Shown here piece after piece: positions 11,041-23,700 of a stretch of DNA of 64,000 nucleotides; the stretch's first letter is position 1; each line of letters opens with the position of its first letter. A program made the translations under genes and the position numbers. Under the pieces are notes generated by a model. The model did no database searches and had not been told where the DNA came from. It was given only the letters and a program-made list of their open reading frames with translations. The stretch covers positions 3,190,484-3,254,483 of the forward strand of contig CM060847.1 of NCBI GenBank assembly GCA_030737835.1, written 5' to 3'. The stretch is from Acorus gramineus (lineage: Eukaryota > Streptophyta > Magnoliopsida > Acorales > Acoraceae).

Positions 11041-13831
11041 TAGGATCTCATAACATAAATGTTAGTTTTTGAATTTTACTACTTTTAGTAATTTTTTTAA
11101 ATTTTCTAGTTATTGACAAAAATATGAGGCTTGTAACTTAAAGAAAACAGTTTATCTATCAATAAAATTTTGAATTTTCTCCCCTTCTGAGTTTTTGTTC
11201 CTTGTGGATTTAATGAGCTTATAAGATCTCAATATTGATTGAATTTTTTCTATCGTTTCACACTGCGTTATACTCTCTCATTAAAGTACATGCTGTTATA
11301 TAAAATAAAATATGTATTAAGATACGATAGTATATTTTTTTATTTTGAAAAAACAAATTTTTTATATACCATACACTAAAATAGAACTTTATACACTATG
11401 ATAGCGTAGTGTATGGGGTTGCAGTCTGGACTGCAAAACAGACTGAGTGTATTGACACTCACATTGTTATTGGTCAGCTGCATCCCGGCTGGCCCACATT
11501 TAAGCAATTGTTACTTGTCTTAATATTGTTAACAATTCATAAATTTTAACATATCCTAAATCATTGAGATATGAATATTAATTTCTGAATTCATATTTTT
11601 TCTTAGATTTGAAATAAATACAGATATATTTCTGATAATTAACATGTTTAAATATCGATATCGATTTAAGTGATCTAATGACATATCACAAAGATGAAAG
11701 AATTAAAATAAAGAATTCATGGTTTCTTTGTCTCCTCTAGAGCTCATACAAGAGAATGAAATAGTGGCAATTACACAAACTCAATACACATGTCTATTAT
11801 TATTTAGGTAAGCTAAGTACTACACATAATTATTGGCAACCATATGGATTGGGGGTACCCCAATAACATAAATCCCATCTAGTTATGTCCAAAGGTGAGG
11901 GTGACGAACTGTTTCATATTTTGTCCAGACATCTATATAGATAAATATGACACAAAAAGGGAGGGAGAGGGGGAAATGATGAGATGCTTAGCTTTTCTTT
12001 TTCAGCCCCTTTTATTGGCTTCTGTCAACTGTACCTCACAGAAAGGACGGTTGTCGTTAAAAGAGGACCACCTTGATTGGGACTCCAATGGTGTACCAGC
12101 TCCACATCTCACCCCTTTTTAACAAAAATGTGAGACCTTTGTGACACATGGTGTGTCATGGATCCTTGGTGTACAAAGAGGAAATTAAAGACCCTACATC
12201 AATCCATTTATTAAAAACGTTGATTCCTGATGATTTTTCAAAGGTTATCATAGCCGGTCACGTGATGTTTCATAAAATTTCTAACACTTGTAGAACAATA
12301 TAAAAAATAAAAATATCATATAATAAAATACATTGATGTATGTGATTTGATAAAATTTATTTACCTATCCACCGAAGAAAACATGAAATAATTTACTATA
12401 TCAAGTAATTGAATTACATAATATCTTAATCTCTCCCTCTCTCTCATCAACACTACTCATTTCTTTCAAAGAAAATACTACACATGACTGTCTTTCGTAG
12501 AAAAAAATCCATCTTAATCCCTACAAGGAAGAAATTATATAAATATGGTAAAATGTGAAAAAATTACGAAAAAACACTTATAAAAATTTCAGTCGATGAC
12601 ATATTTTACGAACAGACCATTCGTGTTAGAATAAAATGCATCTTACAATACTGAAATAAACAATTGGTAAGAATCAATTACATATCAGATTACAAACATT
12701 TCGATGAAAATAAGCATCTTAAACGTTATCAACAAATATATTCAACTGTATGAACCATAAAAAGAAATGCATTCTTGCCCATGGTAGAAATACTATACTT
12801 CCACTAATCCAAAGAGGTATATATGCATAACTTTTGTTTTCTTTCTTGTTATCAATCTGTGTACCAAAGATTGTTTGTGTTAAATTGAGTCTCAGTGGGT
12901 TTGTAGCAAGAATTATTTTGGCAGAAAAAGATCTAGAAGAACATCAAGGTCGAACTACTTTTGGTGTCTTAATAATGACAGTTGAGGACTTGGAAGTTGA
13001 AGCCACGTTCTGAGTTGAAGATATTATTACAAGTATACTGTATAACTTGAGAAAAGGTTTTCAAACTTTAATATACACACACATGGATAGTTTATAAGAT
13101 TTCAATTAAAATATATGTTATTTCTAGTTTTGATGGTACATGTTGTTGAGAAGTATTGAAAAATGCATTGGGCATGTCTCCTACAAGTTGGCATGTTCAT
13201 GGCATTACTTTTGTGTGTCACTTGCATAAGATACAAATTAAACTATGACATAATCATTTGGTGGTGGGACTTTTGAGACTTGGAGTAGGAATTCAATCTG
13301 GTGTATATAATTTTGTTGATCTGTAGAACTCAATTTTTTGGTGTACAATACAGATTATTTCTCAGCCATTTAAAAAGCTTTCCCAACCACAACAAACAGT
13401 CAATGCCTAAAGGTCAAAAACCAATCCCTACCCCTCTCCACCACAAATCATAAAGACCCTATCATCAGAACTAAAGACCTATAAAAAAAACCCTAATTTT
13501 TTAAAATGCACATTCCCACAGGGACAGAAAATCCTGGCAGAAAAGCCACAACCCAGAAGAGAATTATACATATTCACATGGATCAAACACAGCATAACAA
13601 CAGTACACGACAAAATGATACATAATATACTCAGGTATCATGTACACATTATTATTATGTGAAGCGTAACTCGAGTTACCAGGTTGGAGTTTAAATTGTT
13701 CATATTTGATTCAGATTAGGATCAGATATTTTGTGTTGGGTTAAAATTTATATTTAAAAATGGTGTCAATTTAAACAATTTTAACTCAATAACTATCACA
13801 AAAAAAAAAGCATATAGAAGATAATATATAT
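11041..13831. other. AT-rich intergenic region
   Basis: No coding frame with recognisable similarity. The part at about 11270-11450 has inverted words around 'ATACACTA' and ends with GGACTGCAAAACAGACTGAG. Related sequence recurs near 42420-42640 and 54430-54660, so this is probably another decayed dispersed element. The rest shows nothing definable. Confidence 0.45.
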
Positions 13832-14311
13832 GCCTAGTTTGGTAAATGGATAAATTTATAAGATAAGTTAGCCTAATTTATAAGGATAAAAAATTTATTT
13901 TTTTTTATCCAGATTTACATTTGTTAATGTATTTTATTATCCTCATCTTTTGTGTTCTTATTCTTAATCTTGCATTTGGATCAAATATGGGATAATTTCA
14001 AATTTTTTTAAAAAATAGCAAATCTACCATCTTATTAATGAGGCATTAATATTGTTTAGTGGAACACATTTTTTTTTTTTTTTTTTTTTTTGGAAGGGTA
14101 GTTATAAATGTTATCACAATTTTACAAAATAGGAATAAAAAATTGGGACAAAGTTTATTCCACCTTTAACCTAAAATAATCCCTATTTTTTATCTCAAAA
14201 TGTGGACAATTATCTATACTTTATCCTTTTTTTTATGCCATATGGGATAACAAGTGATTTAACTCAATTTTTTCCTTATCCCAACCTTTTATCCCTATGC
14301 CAAATTAGACC
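13832..14311. mobile_element. Harbinger/Tourist-like MITE, family A, copy A1
   Basis: The ends are inverted: left GCCTAGTTTGGTA, right GCCAAATTAGACC (its complement GGTCTAATTTGGC). The ~480-bp interior is non-coding and contains a long T run. Its sequence matches, in opposite orientation, the element at 29758-30260, including 'AGCCTAATTTAT' and 'CCCATATGG' type words. Its flanking 3-bp duplication is unclear. Confidence 0.6.
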
Positions 14312-14623
14312 ATAGAGATTAAAACGAGGGACAAGAACAGAGAGAATGAAAAAATAAAATATATTATTGTGATAGATTTTTTTAGCATAAAATCAATTAG
14401 ATGATGTATAGATTTCCATCTAACAAATTAAGCAACAGCAAATGGTTGGCGATCATTATATTGTTACCCCAAACTTGGACTATCAAAACGGGCAGCTCTA
14501 CCACGAGCAACCCATGTGTTTGAGATGGCTCACTCAAAATCACTTCACAGTTCACATTCTCTTCTTCTTCTTCCATGCATAGTGGATGACACACTATTAG
14601 CAAACCCTATAATTCAACAAAAA

Positions 14624-14650
14624 GGGGGAAGGGGGGGGGGGGGGGGGGGG
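14624..14650. repeat. Poly-G tract (G5-AA-G20)
   Basis: A run of twenty consecutive G follows a run of five. Such tracts are strong quadruplex candidates and are also prone to length error in assemblies. A C13 run lies ~350 bases downstream (14996-15008), followed by an A run. Confidence 0.85.
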
Positions 14651-15193
14651 TGTTCCTCCACATGTACCAACATTCCCCTCACATTTCGGCGATTGAAAAA
14701 TAATCATATCCTCTTCAATAGCTCCATTTCATTATTTGAAATAAATATGGTTTAGACTTTGAGTACCTTAGGTACAGCAAATCATCTTGTCTTCTTGGGT
14801 AGCTACATTCCATTATTCACAAGTCACAATTTGTTTTCCACCACGAGTATGTAATGCTGTAACTTACCTAGCTAGTTAGTTTAGTACCATATATATATAT
14901 AAAAGTAAATAAGACGTTTCATTTGAAAAAAAGAAAATCAAATCCCCTAAACTCCATGAAATGGAGATAATTTCATGTATAGCCCTTGTAAAGTACCCCC
15001 CCCCCCCCAAAAAAAAAAAGCCCTTATAAAGTTTTAACAAATTCTTGAATCCTCTGTTGTAACTATAGATGGGAAATATTTTTTTTTCATTCCTATATGA
15101 TGCAAAATTGAGAGTACCTAAAATCATAATTAAAGTTCTATTTTTTTTGACATGTGAAGAGAAAATAGATTTATTAAAATGTATCATATTTTT

Positions 15194-15875
15194 AGGGGTG
15201 TAATTTGGATTGATTGAACCTGACTCAACCCAATCTAGCCTGAAATTTTGATGGGTTTGAGTTGTGGTTTTAGTGTTCAGGTTTAACCCGGGTCCAAACT
15301 TGAATAATCTAAACCTAATTTGGGTTAGTCCGAGTAAAGTAAAATGTTCTAATTGAAATTATAATTTTTTAATATATATGATAAAATTTAAATTTTATAA
15401 TTTATTTTTATTTAGAAATTTTTATTTCTATAAACAAGGACCAACTCATTCTAGAAATTGGTATTTTTTTTCTTTGACTTTCTTTTTGATTTGACTAAAC
15501 TCATCATTCATAGTCGTCATTAGGTCTTCTTCTTGAAATTGATGCATGAACATTTTTGTCTTTCATCGATGCACTTCTTTGTTTAACCTATTCGCCTTAC
15601 TTTCATAACTTGATTGTGTTTAACATAATATGCGCTTTGCCTAATTAGATTGAAAGCATAAATCAATTTTCAATATTTAAAATAATACATTTTTCTTGTC
15701 AAATTCGAATTCAACCAGAGCCTAATCTGAACCCAACCCGAGCCTAACCAAAACAAAACCCGACGAGTTGAGTTCGGGTTGAGCTTTTCAAACCTGAGGG
15801 TCAGGTTGGGTTTGGTTTGAGTTTCTCCAACTTCGAGTTGCTCACCCCAACCCAACCGCCCGAGTTGCATCCCTA
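15194..15875. mobile_element. Non-autonomous hAT-like element
   Basis: The ends read (T)AGGGGTG and CATCCCTA, and the element is flanked on both sides by ATATTTTT (15186-15193 and 15876-15883), a perfect 8-bp target duplication as expected for hAT transposons. The body has many AACCCGA/TCGGGTT words near both ends, as does the hAT element at 28218. There is no transposase frame, so it depends on a source elsewhere. Confidence 0.75.
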
Positions 15876-15883
15876 ATATTTTT

Positions 15884-16600
15884 ACAATGAGGTTTTTAGA
15901 TATTTAAAAGATAGATACTTTTAATTAGATGTAATGTTCCATCAATATATTGCCTAAAAGGATGATAATGTAACTTGAATACACTTCCGAATTGCAGTTC
16001 AATTGTCGAGATTCTCAACATTCCCTTGTTTTTCAAAAGTATTATTTTCATAACTTTTAAAACACTGAAAAATTAATTTAGAATCTACGAAATAAAAGAA
16101 AAAAAATTTGGATTGAATTTTGAAAGATAAACTCCGTCGAAACAAGGATCGATATGATTTTCTATCACCGTTTGGATTCATACACATTGAAATGTAGATT
16201 CATCGGATCATTAAAATTCTTCTCTTTTCCACAGCAATTCCAAACCCTATCTTGAAAACCAACGCTTAAATAGATTTTTTTTTTATTTTTTTATATTCTG
16301 ATTAAATATTCTCCTCTAGATGAAGAGGGGTATCTTTATCAACCAGTCAGGAGGTGATTTGATAAATTACATGTTTTAAAAAAAGATAGGAGGGGTTAAC
16401 ATCAATTTTCCTTGTGGCATTTATAAAGAAAGATCCCCCCCCCAACAAACCCCAAGTGGAATCCGGGAAATCTGAGCTGTCCAACCAGTGGACCACATGA
16501 GGAGTGGACCATGGCAGCCCCAGATAAGGATGGCTGTTGATCCAAATCAGACAATTTTAAAACCATCCAATCAACCGTCCCTCCTGGTGGGGTCCACCCA
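15884..16600. other. Intergenic spacer
   Basis: AT-rich to about 16390, then more balanced sequence leading into the upstream region of the TPR gene. No gene recognised. Confidence 0.5.
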
Positions 16601-16619
16601 TTCAACGTGTCAAAATCGA

Positions 16620-16860
16620 TGGACCCACGTGCATAGAAAACCAGATCAAAAGCCTGTCCGTTTGTTGCATCATCACCAGCTGTGCCAGCTCACTCTCGCT
16701 CAGCCTATCAAAGCCTAGGATGATTAGATGGTGACGTGGCTGTACCATCACAAGCCACGTGGACAACCTGCAGTTAATGACGTGGCACGGATTGCGTGTC
16801 GTCACGCTTGGTGGTTGTGGGCATTCAAGGGAGGAGACCGGCTATGCTTTACACGTGCTT
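16620..16860 (+). promoter_or_regulatory. Cluster of ACGT-core elements upstream of the TPR/J-like gene
   Basis: Within 240 bases are CCCACGTG (about 16623), TGACGTGGC (16732-16740), the palindrome CCACGTGG (16755-16762), TGACGTGGCA (16778-16787) and ACACGTG (about 16851). ACGT cores of this kind bind plant bZIP and bHLH factors, including abscisic-acid response factors. The cluster is about 1 kb upstream of the start codon at 17817, so the link to that gene is an inference. Confidence 0.45.
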
Positions 16861-17716
16861 TCATTGAGTGAAAAGGTAGGGGTAAAATTGGAAACTCAAA
16901 AGGAGGCTGCCTCCTAATAAATGTGTTTTGTTTCTGTAGCTTTGCATTAAATGGAATCGTTAGCCCCCATACAACGACAATGACGCAATTGCCCTTCTTT
17001 GTCGTTTTCTGAAGCTTTCTGTTATGACGGTTGCGCGGGTTTTATATGCACTAATAAATCTATGATACGATTGGGATTTCATAAGTTGTTTGTTTCATAT
17101 GAAATGAGAACTTAAAACCCAAATTTTATATTCGTTGATCAACAACAAAAAAAAAAAAATTAAAACAAAAATAAAAAATAATGTTTGACTTTCAAGTTCA
17201 CCAATCCTTTGAGATATCCTTTTGGATACTGCATTATCTTCGATTCATATATAAAATTTGAGCCTGAATAAGTTAAGTTAAAAAAACAATTAAGCCCAAA
17301 AAAAAATGTTTCATTGACTCTAGCTAGGTTTGCATTTGATTCATTTGATTTGACCATAAAAAACATGGCCCGGATAAACCTGTCATTCCCTCCAATTCCA
17401 AGGCCAAAACCGTAAATGCTCTCATCTTTCCCGCATTTATTAAAGAAAAAACCCTCACTTAACTCCCTCTCGCTTTCACACCCCCAACTTCCCAAAGTTT
17501 CAATAACACCCCGTGATGGCCCACCGGCTACACCCAGTCAATTCCGTACTGTTACCGACTACAACAGGTTTCCTTGCCAGCGATGAAGCCTAGGCTTCCA
17601 AGCTTTCATATTTATTTTTGGACTGGAATATAATCCATTCCTCTTTTTGGGTCATTTTAAAAAATTTGACATTGAAGTATTGAAATTCCCCTTTAAAATC
17701 GAAATGGAGAGATAGA
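16861..17716 (+). other. Upstream region of the TPR/J-like gene
   Basis: No gene recognised. A TATTTATT at 17609-17616 could be a weak TATA element, which would place transcription start near 17640 and include the short upstream frames at 17703 and 17718 in the leader. This is unproven. Confidence 0.35.
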
Positions 17717-17717
17717 G

Positions 17718-17789
17718 ATGTCTTTCAACAAAGGCGAGAGCTTTTCGACCCACTCTCCCTTGTTGAAGGGGGTGACGTCATATCTCTGA
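17718..17789 (+). promoter_or_regulatory. Possible upstream open reading frame in the TPR gene leader
   Basis: ATG at 17718 opens 23 codons ending at TGA 17787-17789, 27 bases before the main ATG at 17817. A tiny frame of three codons (ATG at 17704) precedes it. If the leader starts upstream of these, ribosomes would meet two AUGs first, which would reduce main-frame translation. No transcript start is known. Confidence 0.4.
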
Positions 17790-17816
17790 AGTCGGTGAGG
17801 AAGGCTTACGTCTGCG

Positions 17817-20225
17817 ATGTCTTCCTCCTCCTCCCCTTCCTTCGCCGGCGACAAGAAGCACTGGTGGCTCAGCAATCGTAAGGTGTGTTCACAAAGATTT
17901 GATTTTTTTCACACCCAGAATCGATTACAAGAAGACCCATTTGTCATAGATTTGATTTTTATGAAACCCAAATCAAATCACAAGAAACTTATGTGATTTT
18001 TTGACAATGTGGTTCTAACAATCTCCATTAATGGCTTCCTCCACAGACCATAGAGAGGTACCTCAAAGACGCCCGGTCTCTTCTGGCCACACAAAACCCC
18101 TCCGACGTCTCCGCTGCCCTGCATCACCTCGACTTGGCCCTCGCAGTCTCACCCAACCATGAAACAGCTCTCGAACTGAAAGCGAGGTCCCTTCTCTTCC
18201 TCGGCCGTTTCAGGGATGTCGCTGACATGCTTCAGGACTACATTCCCAGCTTCAAATGCAACTCCGAATGCTCCTCCTCCTCCTCTGTTTCGGCGACCTC
18301 CTCAGATGGGTTGTCTCAGCAGCTCTCGAAGGACAAAGTGAAGCTCTTGTCTTTCTCTTCCGATGATCACAGTGGGACTGTCTCCTCCTTCTCCTCTTCT
18401 TCTTCTTGCATTGATGGGGGTGACCAGTCTTTCAAGTGCTTCTCTGTTTCGGATCTCAAGAAGAGGTTCTTGGTTGGTGGGTTGAGTAAAAACTCTGAAA
18501 TGGAGGGGCAGTGGAGGTAAATTTCACTTTCACCCTTCTCTTGCTGTGGAAGCTTTTCTGCTTTTTAATCTCTTTTGTTTGTTTTCACTCGACTTGTTAG
18601 ATTCTGTTTTTTAAAAAGCCTTCAAAAATTGTCTGTTCGCTTGGAACGAGGGGTTGGAGAATAAGAAGAATTTACGGGAGGGTTTTTTCGAAATTTCAGC
18701 TAAATTGACTTTTTCGAGGTTTTTACGGTACGGATCTGACGTGGCGCGAATCCAATGCAAAACCCATGCTGGGATTTCCCCCTCGCATTTTTACTGAATT
18801 ACCCATTGCGGGACAAGGACCATGTCGTCATTTCACAGTGGGGTTTTGGTTTCATTTGAACCGGCCGGTTCAATAGGTCTAACTCGGGTTCACTTCACTC
18901 CCTTCCGTGACACTCTATTTCTTTTTTTTAGTTTCATTTATATATCTTATTAGTAATTTTAATATTTTTAATAAATGACAGTATTTATAGTCCATTTAAA
19001 TATATATTTTTCAATTTGAATCAAAAAATATTTATAGTCTAGTATTTTTCTTTCAAGGTATGACGTATTGGGCCAGGCCTGCTCCCACCTGGGCCTGATG
19101 GAGGACGCCTTGGTCCTCCTCCAAACCGCCAAGCGCCTTGCCACCGCCGACTTCCGCCGCCGGAGCAACTCCTTCTCCGACGACATCATCGCCAAATCAC
19201 CATCGCCCACGTTGTCGGACTCGTCCGGCGACGTGGCCCGACTGTTGGCCCACGTGAAGCTCCTCCTCCGCCGTCGGGCCGCGGCCCTGGCGGCCCACGA
19301 CGCGGGCCTCCACGCGGAGTCCGTCCGCCACTTCACCAAGCTCCTCGAAGGCAGCAACGGGTCCCGGGCCGGGCCGGTCCCATCAACGTTCATCGCGGAC
19401 TGCTACGTCCACCGGGCCCGCGCGTGCCGTGCCGCGGGCCGCGGGCTGGCGGAGTCCATCGCGGACTGCAACCGTGCCCTCGCATTGGACCCATCATCGA
19501 TCCCGGCCTTATCAACGCGGGCTGACCTCTTCGAATCGGGCCGATGCGTGCCGGACTGCCTCGGAGACCTCGAACACCTCAAGCATCTATACGCCTCCTT
19601 CCTCCGCGACCGCAGACTCCCGGGCCGGCCCGCGTGGGCCCGGCCCGCCACGACGGGCCACTGGCCGCGGTACAGCGACGTGCCAGGCGCGCTGCGCGCG
19701 GTGTCAGAAAAGATAAGCGAGCTGCGCGGGCTGTCGTGCTGTGGTGTGGACCACCACGCGCTTCTCGGGCTGAGGAAGGGGTGCTCGCGGGCCGAGCTGG
19801 AGAGGGCCCACGTGTTGCTGACGCTTCGGCACAGGCCCGAGAAGGCGGCGGGGTTCGTGGACCGCGTCGGGTTCGCAGACGAGCGGGACGTGGACCTGGT
19901 GAGGGACCAGGCGAAGATGTCCGCGCGCATGCTCTATAGGCTCCTGCAGAAGGCGCGCGCGGGCGTTTTGGGATCGATCGAAGCGGAGGCGGCGCTCGCG
20001 CAGCGCGTGTCGGATCGGGCGGAGATGGAATTGGAGGAGCCTGTTGTGGGGTTGGGTCCGCCGGAGTACAGGACCGGCAATGTCGATACGGTGGAGGCGG
20101 TGGCGGCGGCGGTGAAAGTGTTTCAGGGGGTGTTCTGTAGGGACATGGCGGTGGTGGAGAGCGTGTTGTCTCAGGCGGGTTTTAACCGGCCGATCCCGGT
20201 GAAATATGAGGCGTTGAGATGCTGA
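17817..20225 (+). CDS. TPR protein with a degenerate J-like C-terminal domain
   Basis: Three exons: 17817-17882 (22 codons, phase 0), 18047-18516 and 19058-20225. The second intron splits an Arg codon (AG|G). The product is 567 aa. The N-terminus MSSSSSPSFAGDKKHWWLS leads into a TPR-like segment (about 26-90, AALHHLDLALAVSPNHETAL). A Ser-rich linker (about 95-150) follows, then WRYDVLGQACSHLGLMEDAL (about 178-197), a TPR-like helix pair at about 248-277 and a clear TPR at about 288-338 (SIADCNRALALDPSSIPAL). From about 410 a J-like region, DHHALLGLRKGCSRAELERA, carries HRP (about 437-439) where J proteins have HPD, so Hsp70 stimulation by the usual mechanism is doubtful. Plants have TPR co-chaperone-like proteins of this layout, most of unknown role. 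Exon 3 is extremely GC-rich, so its antisense frames are open by composition only. Cytosolic location is a guess; no signal peptide is seen. Confidence 0.88.
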
Positions 20226-20464
20226 TCGGACGGTTGAGATGTCAATCATTTGTTGGTAGTTTTTTTTTTTTCATGTACAGTGGACATAAATGTTTGGGAA
20301 ACAAGTGTTGGGACAGTTTTTATGTTTTCTTTTGTTTATTAGTGAAGTTGAAGTTTTAGTTAATGTTGTGTATGTATAGATGGATATTATGGGAAGTTTG
20401 CAATGTGCATCATCATTATCTCATGAGACGATGAGTATTGTATATATATTGGTATTCTAGGTTC

Positions 20465-20501
20465 AATAAACACGGGAGTGTGTTGAAGGGCTCCCGTGTT
20501 T
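20465..20501 (+). terminator. AATAAA signal overlapping an 11-bp perfect inverted repeat
   Basis: AATAAA at 20465-20470 lies ~240 bases past the TPR gene stop. It runs into AAACACGGGAG (20468-20478), which pairs perfectly with CTCCCGTGTTT (20491-20501) across a 12-base loop. This probably marks the 3' end of the transcript; the hairpin's role is unknown. It abuts a MITE starting at 20503. Confidence 0.5.
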
Positions 20502-20502
20502 A

Positions 20503-20744
20503 GGCTCCGTTTGGGTGCACGAGGGGAGTGTGGTAGCGTTGGTGGCCGTGGGTGGACACAAATGCAAAGATAAACACATTTTTCAGAAATGCACTAGGCA
20601 CCTTACACTCCTTTTTTGTATCCTGTCGTTCATCGTTTTTCTCCGTATTCCCCAACTCTATGAAACATCGCTTCCCCCCACAACAGGTCTCCCCTCCGTG
20701 TTTTGCCCACTGCAGACACTTTCGATGCGCTCTCAAACAGAACC
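20503..20744. mobile_element. MITE, Harbinger-like ends
   Basis: Left end GGCTCCGTTTGGGTG and right end CTCTCAAACAGAACC are imperfect inverted repeats with TTA/TAA at the edges, typical of PIF/Harbinger (Tourist) MITEs. It is ~242 bp and moderately GC-rich. Short open frames inside have no family resemblance and are not called. Confidence 0.55.
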
Positions 20745-23700
20745 TAAATCGACAACTTATGAGAGCAGATGCAATTGTCCATTTGTGAATGCGGTGTGGG
20801 CCTAGCTAGAGTGGCGATGTAACCATGAGCGAGATGTACTAGTGAGTTGCATAGTAGGAGACATCAAGGCCGGTCCTGAGGAAGGCCACCTAAACAAACT
20901 GCATAGCGGGATATGTTTTTTATATATATATATATTAAGCATTTTGATATAAACTTAATTTTTAAAAAAATTTAAACATACCCATTCATCTACCTAATTT
21001 TTTTAAAAAAATCTTATCCATATTTTCTCCCCTATTTTATTGGATTTAATTATCCATTTATAAAAAAATGATTTTTTTAACAAATTCCTTGATTTAAAGA
21101 TTTTTTATACTTTTTCTCAGAAGAAAAAAAAAAGTTTTCCGCTTTAAATATGGTTTAGATTTCCAATTATTTATTTATTTTGTTTTTTTTTCGTTTATTT
21201 ATTATTTTTTTGAAACATAAGTTTTTAAATTTTATTCTTCATTTTTTATTGTATATATTTGTTTTAACCTTGTGGAAAACATTTTTTTACATTCAATTTG
21301 TTTTTTTTTATGTAAATGCATTGAAACTCCATTTTATAAATTGATCTAGGACTTCATCTAAATTCACTAATACCAGGGTCCTAGACGAGGTAGGCATGTT
21401 TGCTTACACTCATTGGTTGATTTCTGCATAAACCTTATCTTCCGGTCGTGACCGTGAGGGGTGGTCGACATGTCGTGTACTTTGTTCTATTTTTTTCTCT
21501 GTAATATTGTTTATTTACTCATTTTCTTTTATTGTTTATCTACCCTTATTTATTAAGACATTGTCTTTTTTATTCTACATGAGAAACAAAATTAACTAAA
21601 TTTTTTGTAAAAGAATTACTCTAGATTCCTTTATAATTGAATTATTGCACCTAATTGGTTGCTTTTTTGAAGAAAGGTTATATATTAAACCATTTTTATT
21701 TTCTTATAAATCAAATGAATCATATGCAAAATTATATTTATTATCATTCTCATTTTGTTCACAATTATCTATGATTAATCGTAGCTATAAACTTTGTTAT
21801 TACGTTAGTCAATACAAATAATTAAAATTATAATCAAATAAAAAGTTAACTATCCGGAATAACGTTTAACCAAAAAAATTAAATAAATTAATAAAATCAC
21901 GTGACTTGGGGGGTCAAGGAATGACATGCCAGGTGCATGCAAAATGCACTGCTTTGCATATGCACTTATTACAAAAAAAACCTCATATTCAATGTCCTCT
22001 TTTATTCCCCCCTCACTTTCTGACAATCCAAACTAAAAAAAAAAAAAACCGAGTCAGGGTTCGGTTTTTCGAAGCTCGAGTCAGTACTGCCAAAACCGAA
22101 GTGATGTGCATAACGTGGGACCAGTTTTGAATAACGAGGATAACATTATCCCAATCCCAGCAAGACAGAACTCACAGAAGGGGAACCAAACAGACTCCTT
22201 GGTATTCGTCAAGGTAGGTTAACGATATCACGAAAGTATAATAAAGAAATGCTGTTTGGGTGTCAGATTAACACTGTCTTATGGATCAAGTTCAAACGTG
22301 ACATGCACGTGATGAATACACTAAAGCAAGAAAAAAATTCATGTTATGGAATAAAGAAGACATGTTTAATATATTAATTAATGTACAGGTATAATGTGGT
22401 AGTGGTGTTTGAATATGGGGAACATAAGAGGACCTTTGAAGTTTGTGTCAAAATATGAATGGATCATTGGGTGCATGTGAGAGGTTCTCATGTTGTGCCA
22501 TTCTGTCATAGGTAAACACAAACATTGAGAGAAGAGAAGTATTTGTTTAATGTATTGAAATTAAACAAGTATATAAGACATTATTATAATATAATTATTA
22601 TCATCATTAAAAGACTTTCAGCACCCCCATTCAGACATGGAACCAGAGAACCTCTTTTGATTCAATTAGATGAAGTTATATATTTGAAACACAATGGACA
22701 TAGACCAAGCCATAAGTAACATGCAGAAATCTGGATATCACATTTCCAAGTATCAATGATTCAATTCACAGGGGGTGAACTTACTATGTGTTTTTTATTT
22801 TTATTTTTATAGTACCTGTTAATCGCAGAATTATCTCAAGTATGGCATCACTGAATTGAATATGGAATGTTTGATGTACCAATGGGCAAAAGGAGGCATT
22901 TGAACAGAGATGCCATGATTGATATATGTTGATCTTTAGCTTGGGTTATGTAGTTAGAGGAAGACTACACGAGACATTGGTAATATGTTATGTGGGCGTA
23001 CACTGATTCACGCAGTCATTTTTGCATTACTTTTGTAATGTCTACCATACTAAATTAGAAAATTACATAAAGGTATCAATATTAATTTGTTTGAGCATAT
23101 ATATCAATTGTTTGTAAAAATATCTACTTCATTAGACAAGGATATTACTTAAAAATCAAGAATAAAAATTATTCCAAAAGTGGACTATGAGATTTTGATT
23201 CACTCAAATTAGAAAAATTGTTAGTAGACTTGTCGATCGATTACAAAGAAAAAAATAATATATAAGAACTGATATGTGAAAATCAACAAAAGGGGTGCTC
23301 CATATTTTTTTATTTTACAATTATATTTGTACAATGCAAACTTTGATAACAATTAGAAGTAGCTACCTAATGAACTGAATCAATTTAATTTCTCCATCCT
23401 TCTCACCATTTACTCCCCTTAATTACAAGGAGAGAGAGAGAGAGGTGTTCTTGTATTTTATTTCTATCATAGAACATCATCTACACCTGCAAAAAAATAA
23501 ATATAAACAAATATATAAATATATAAAATGATAAGGTCCACAGATTTTTTTTTTCTAAAAAAAATACCAATGAACACAATTAATAATAAATAAACAATAC
23601 AATAACAAATAATAAGAAGCTAACCTCATAAATCTCTGCCTGATGTACAAGTGGGCCTTCTAAGAGGGAGCTGGTGGTGAGGGGTCCTCTGCATTCGATG

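Noticed and set aside
19403-20249. Minus-strand and alternate-frame open frames over exon 3 of the TPR gene
   Set aside because: Exon 3 is extremely GC-rich, so stop codons are scarce in all frames; only the frame with TPR motifs makes sense.
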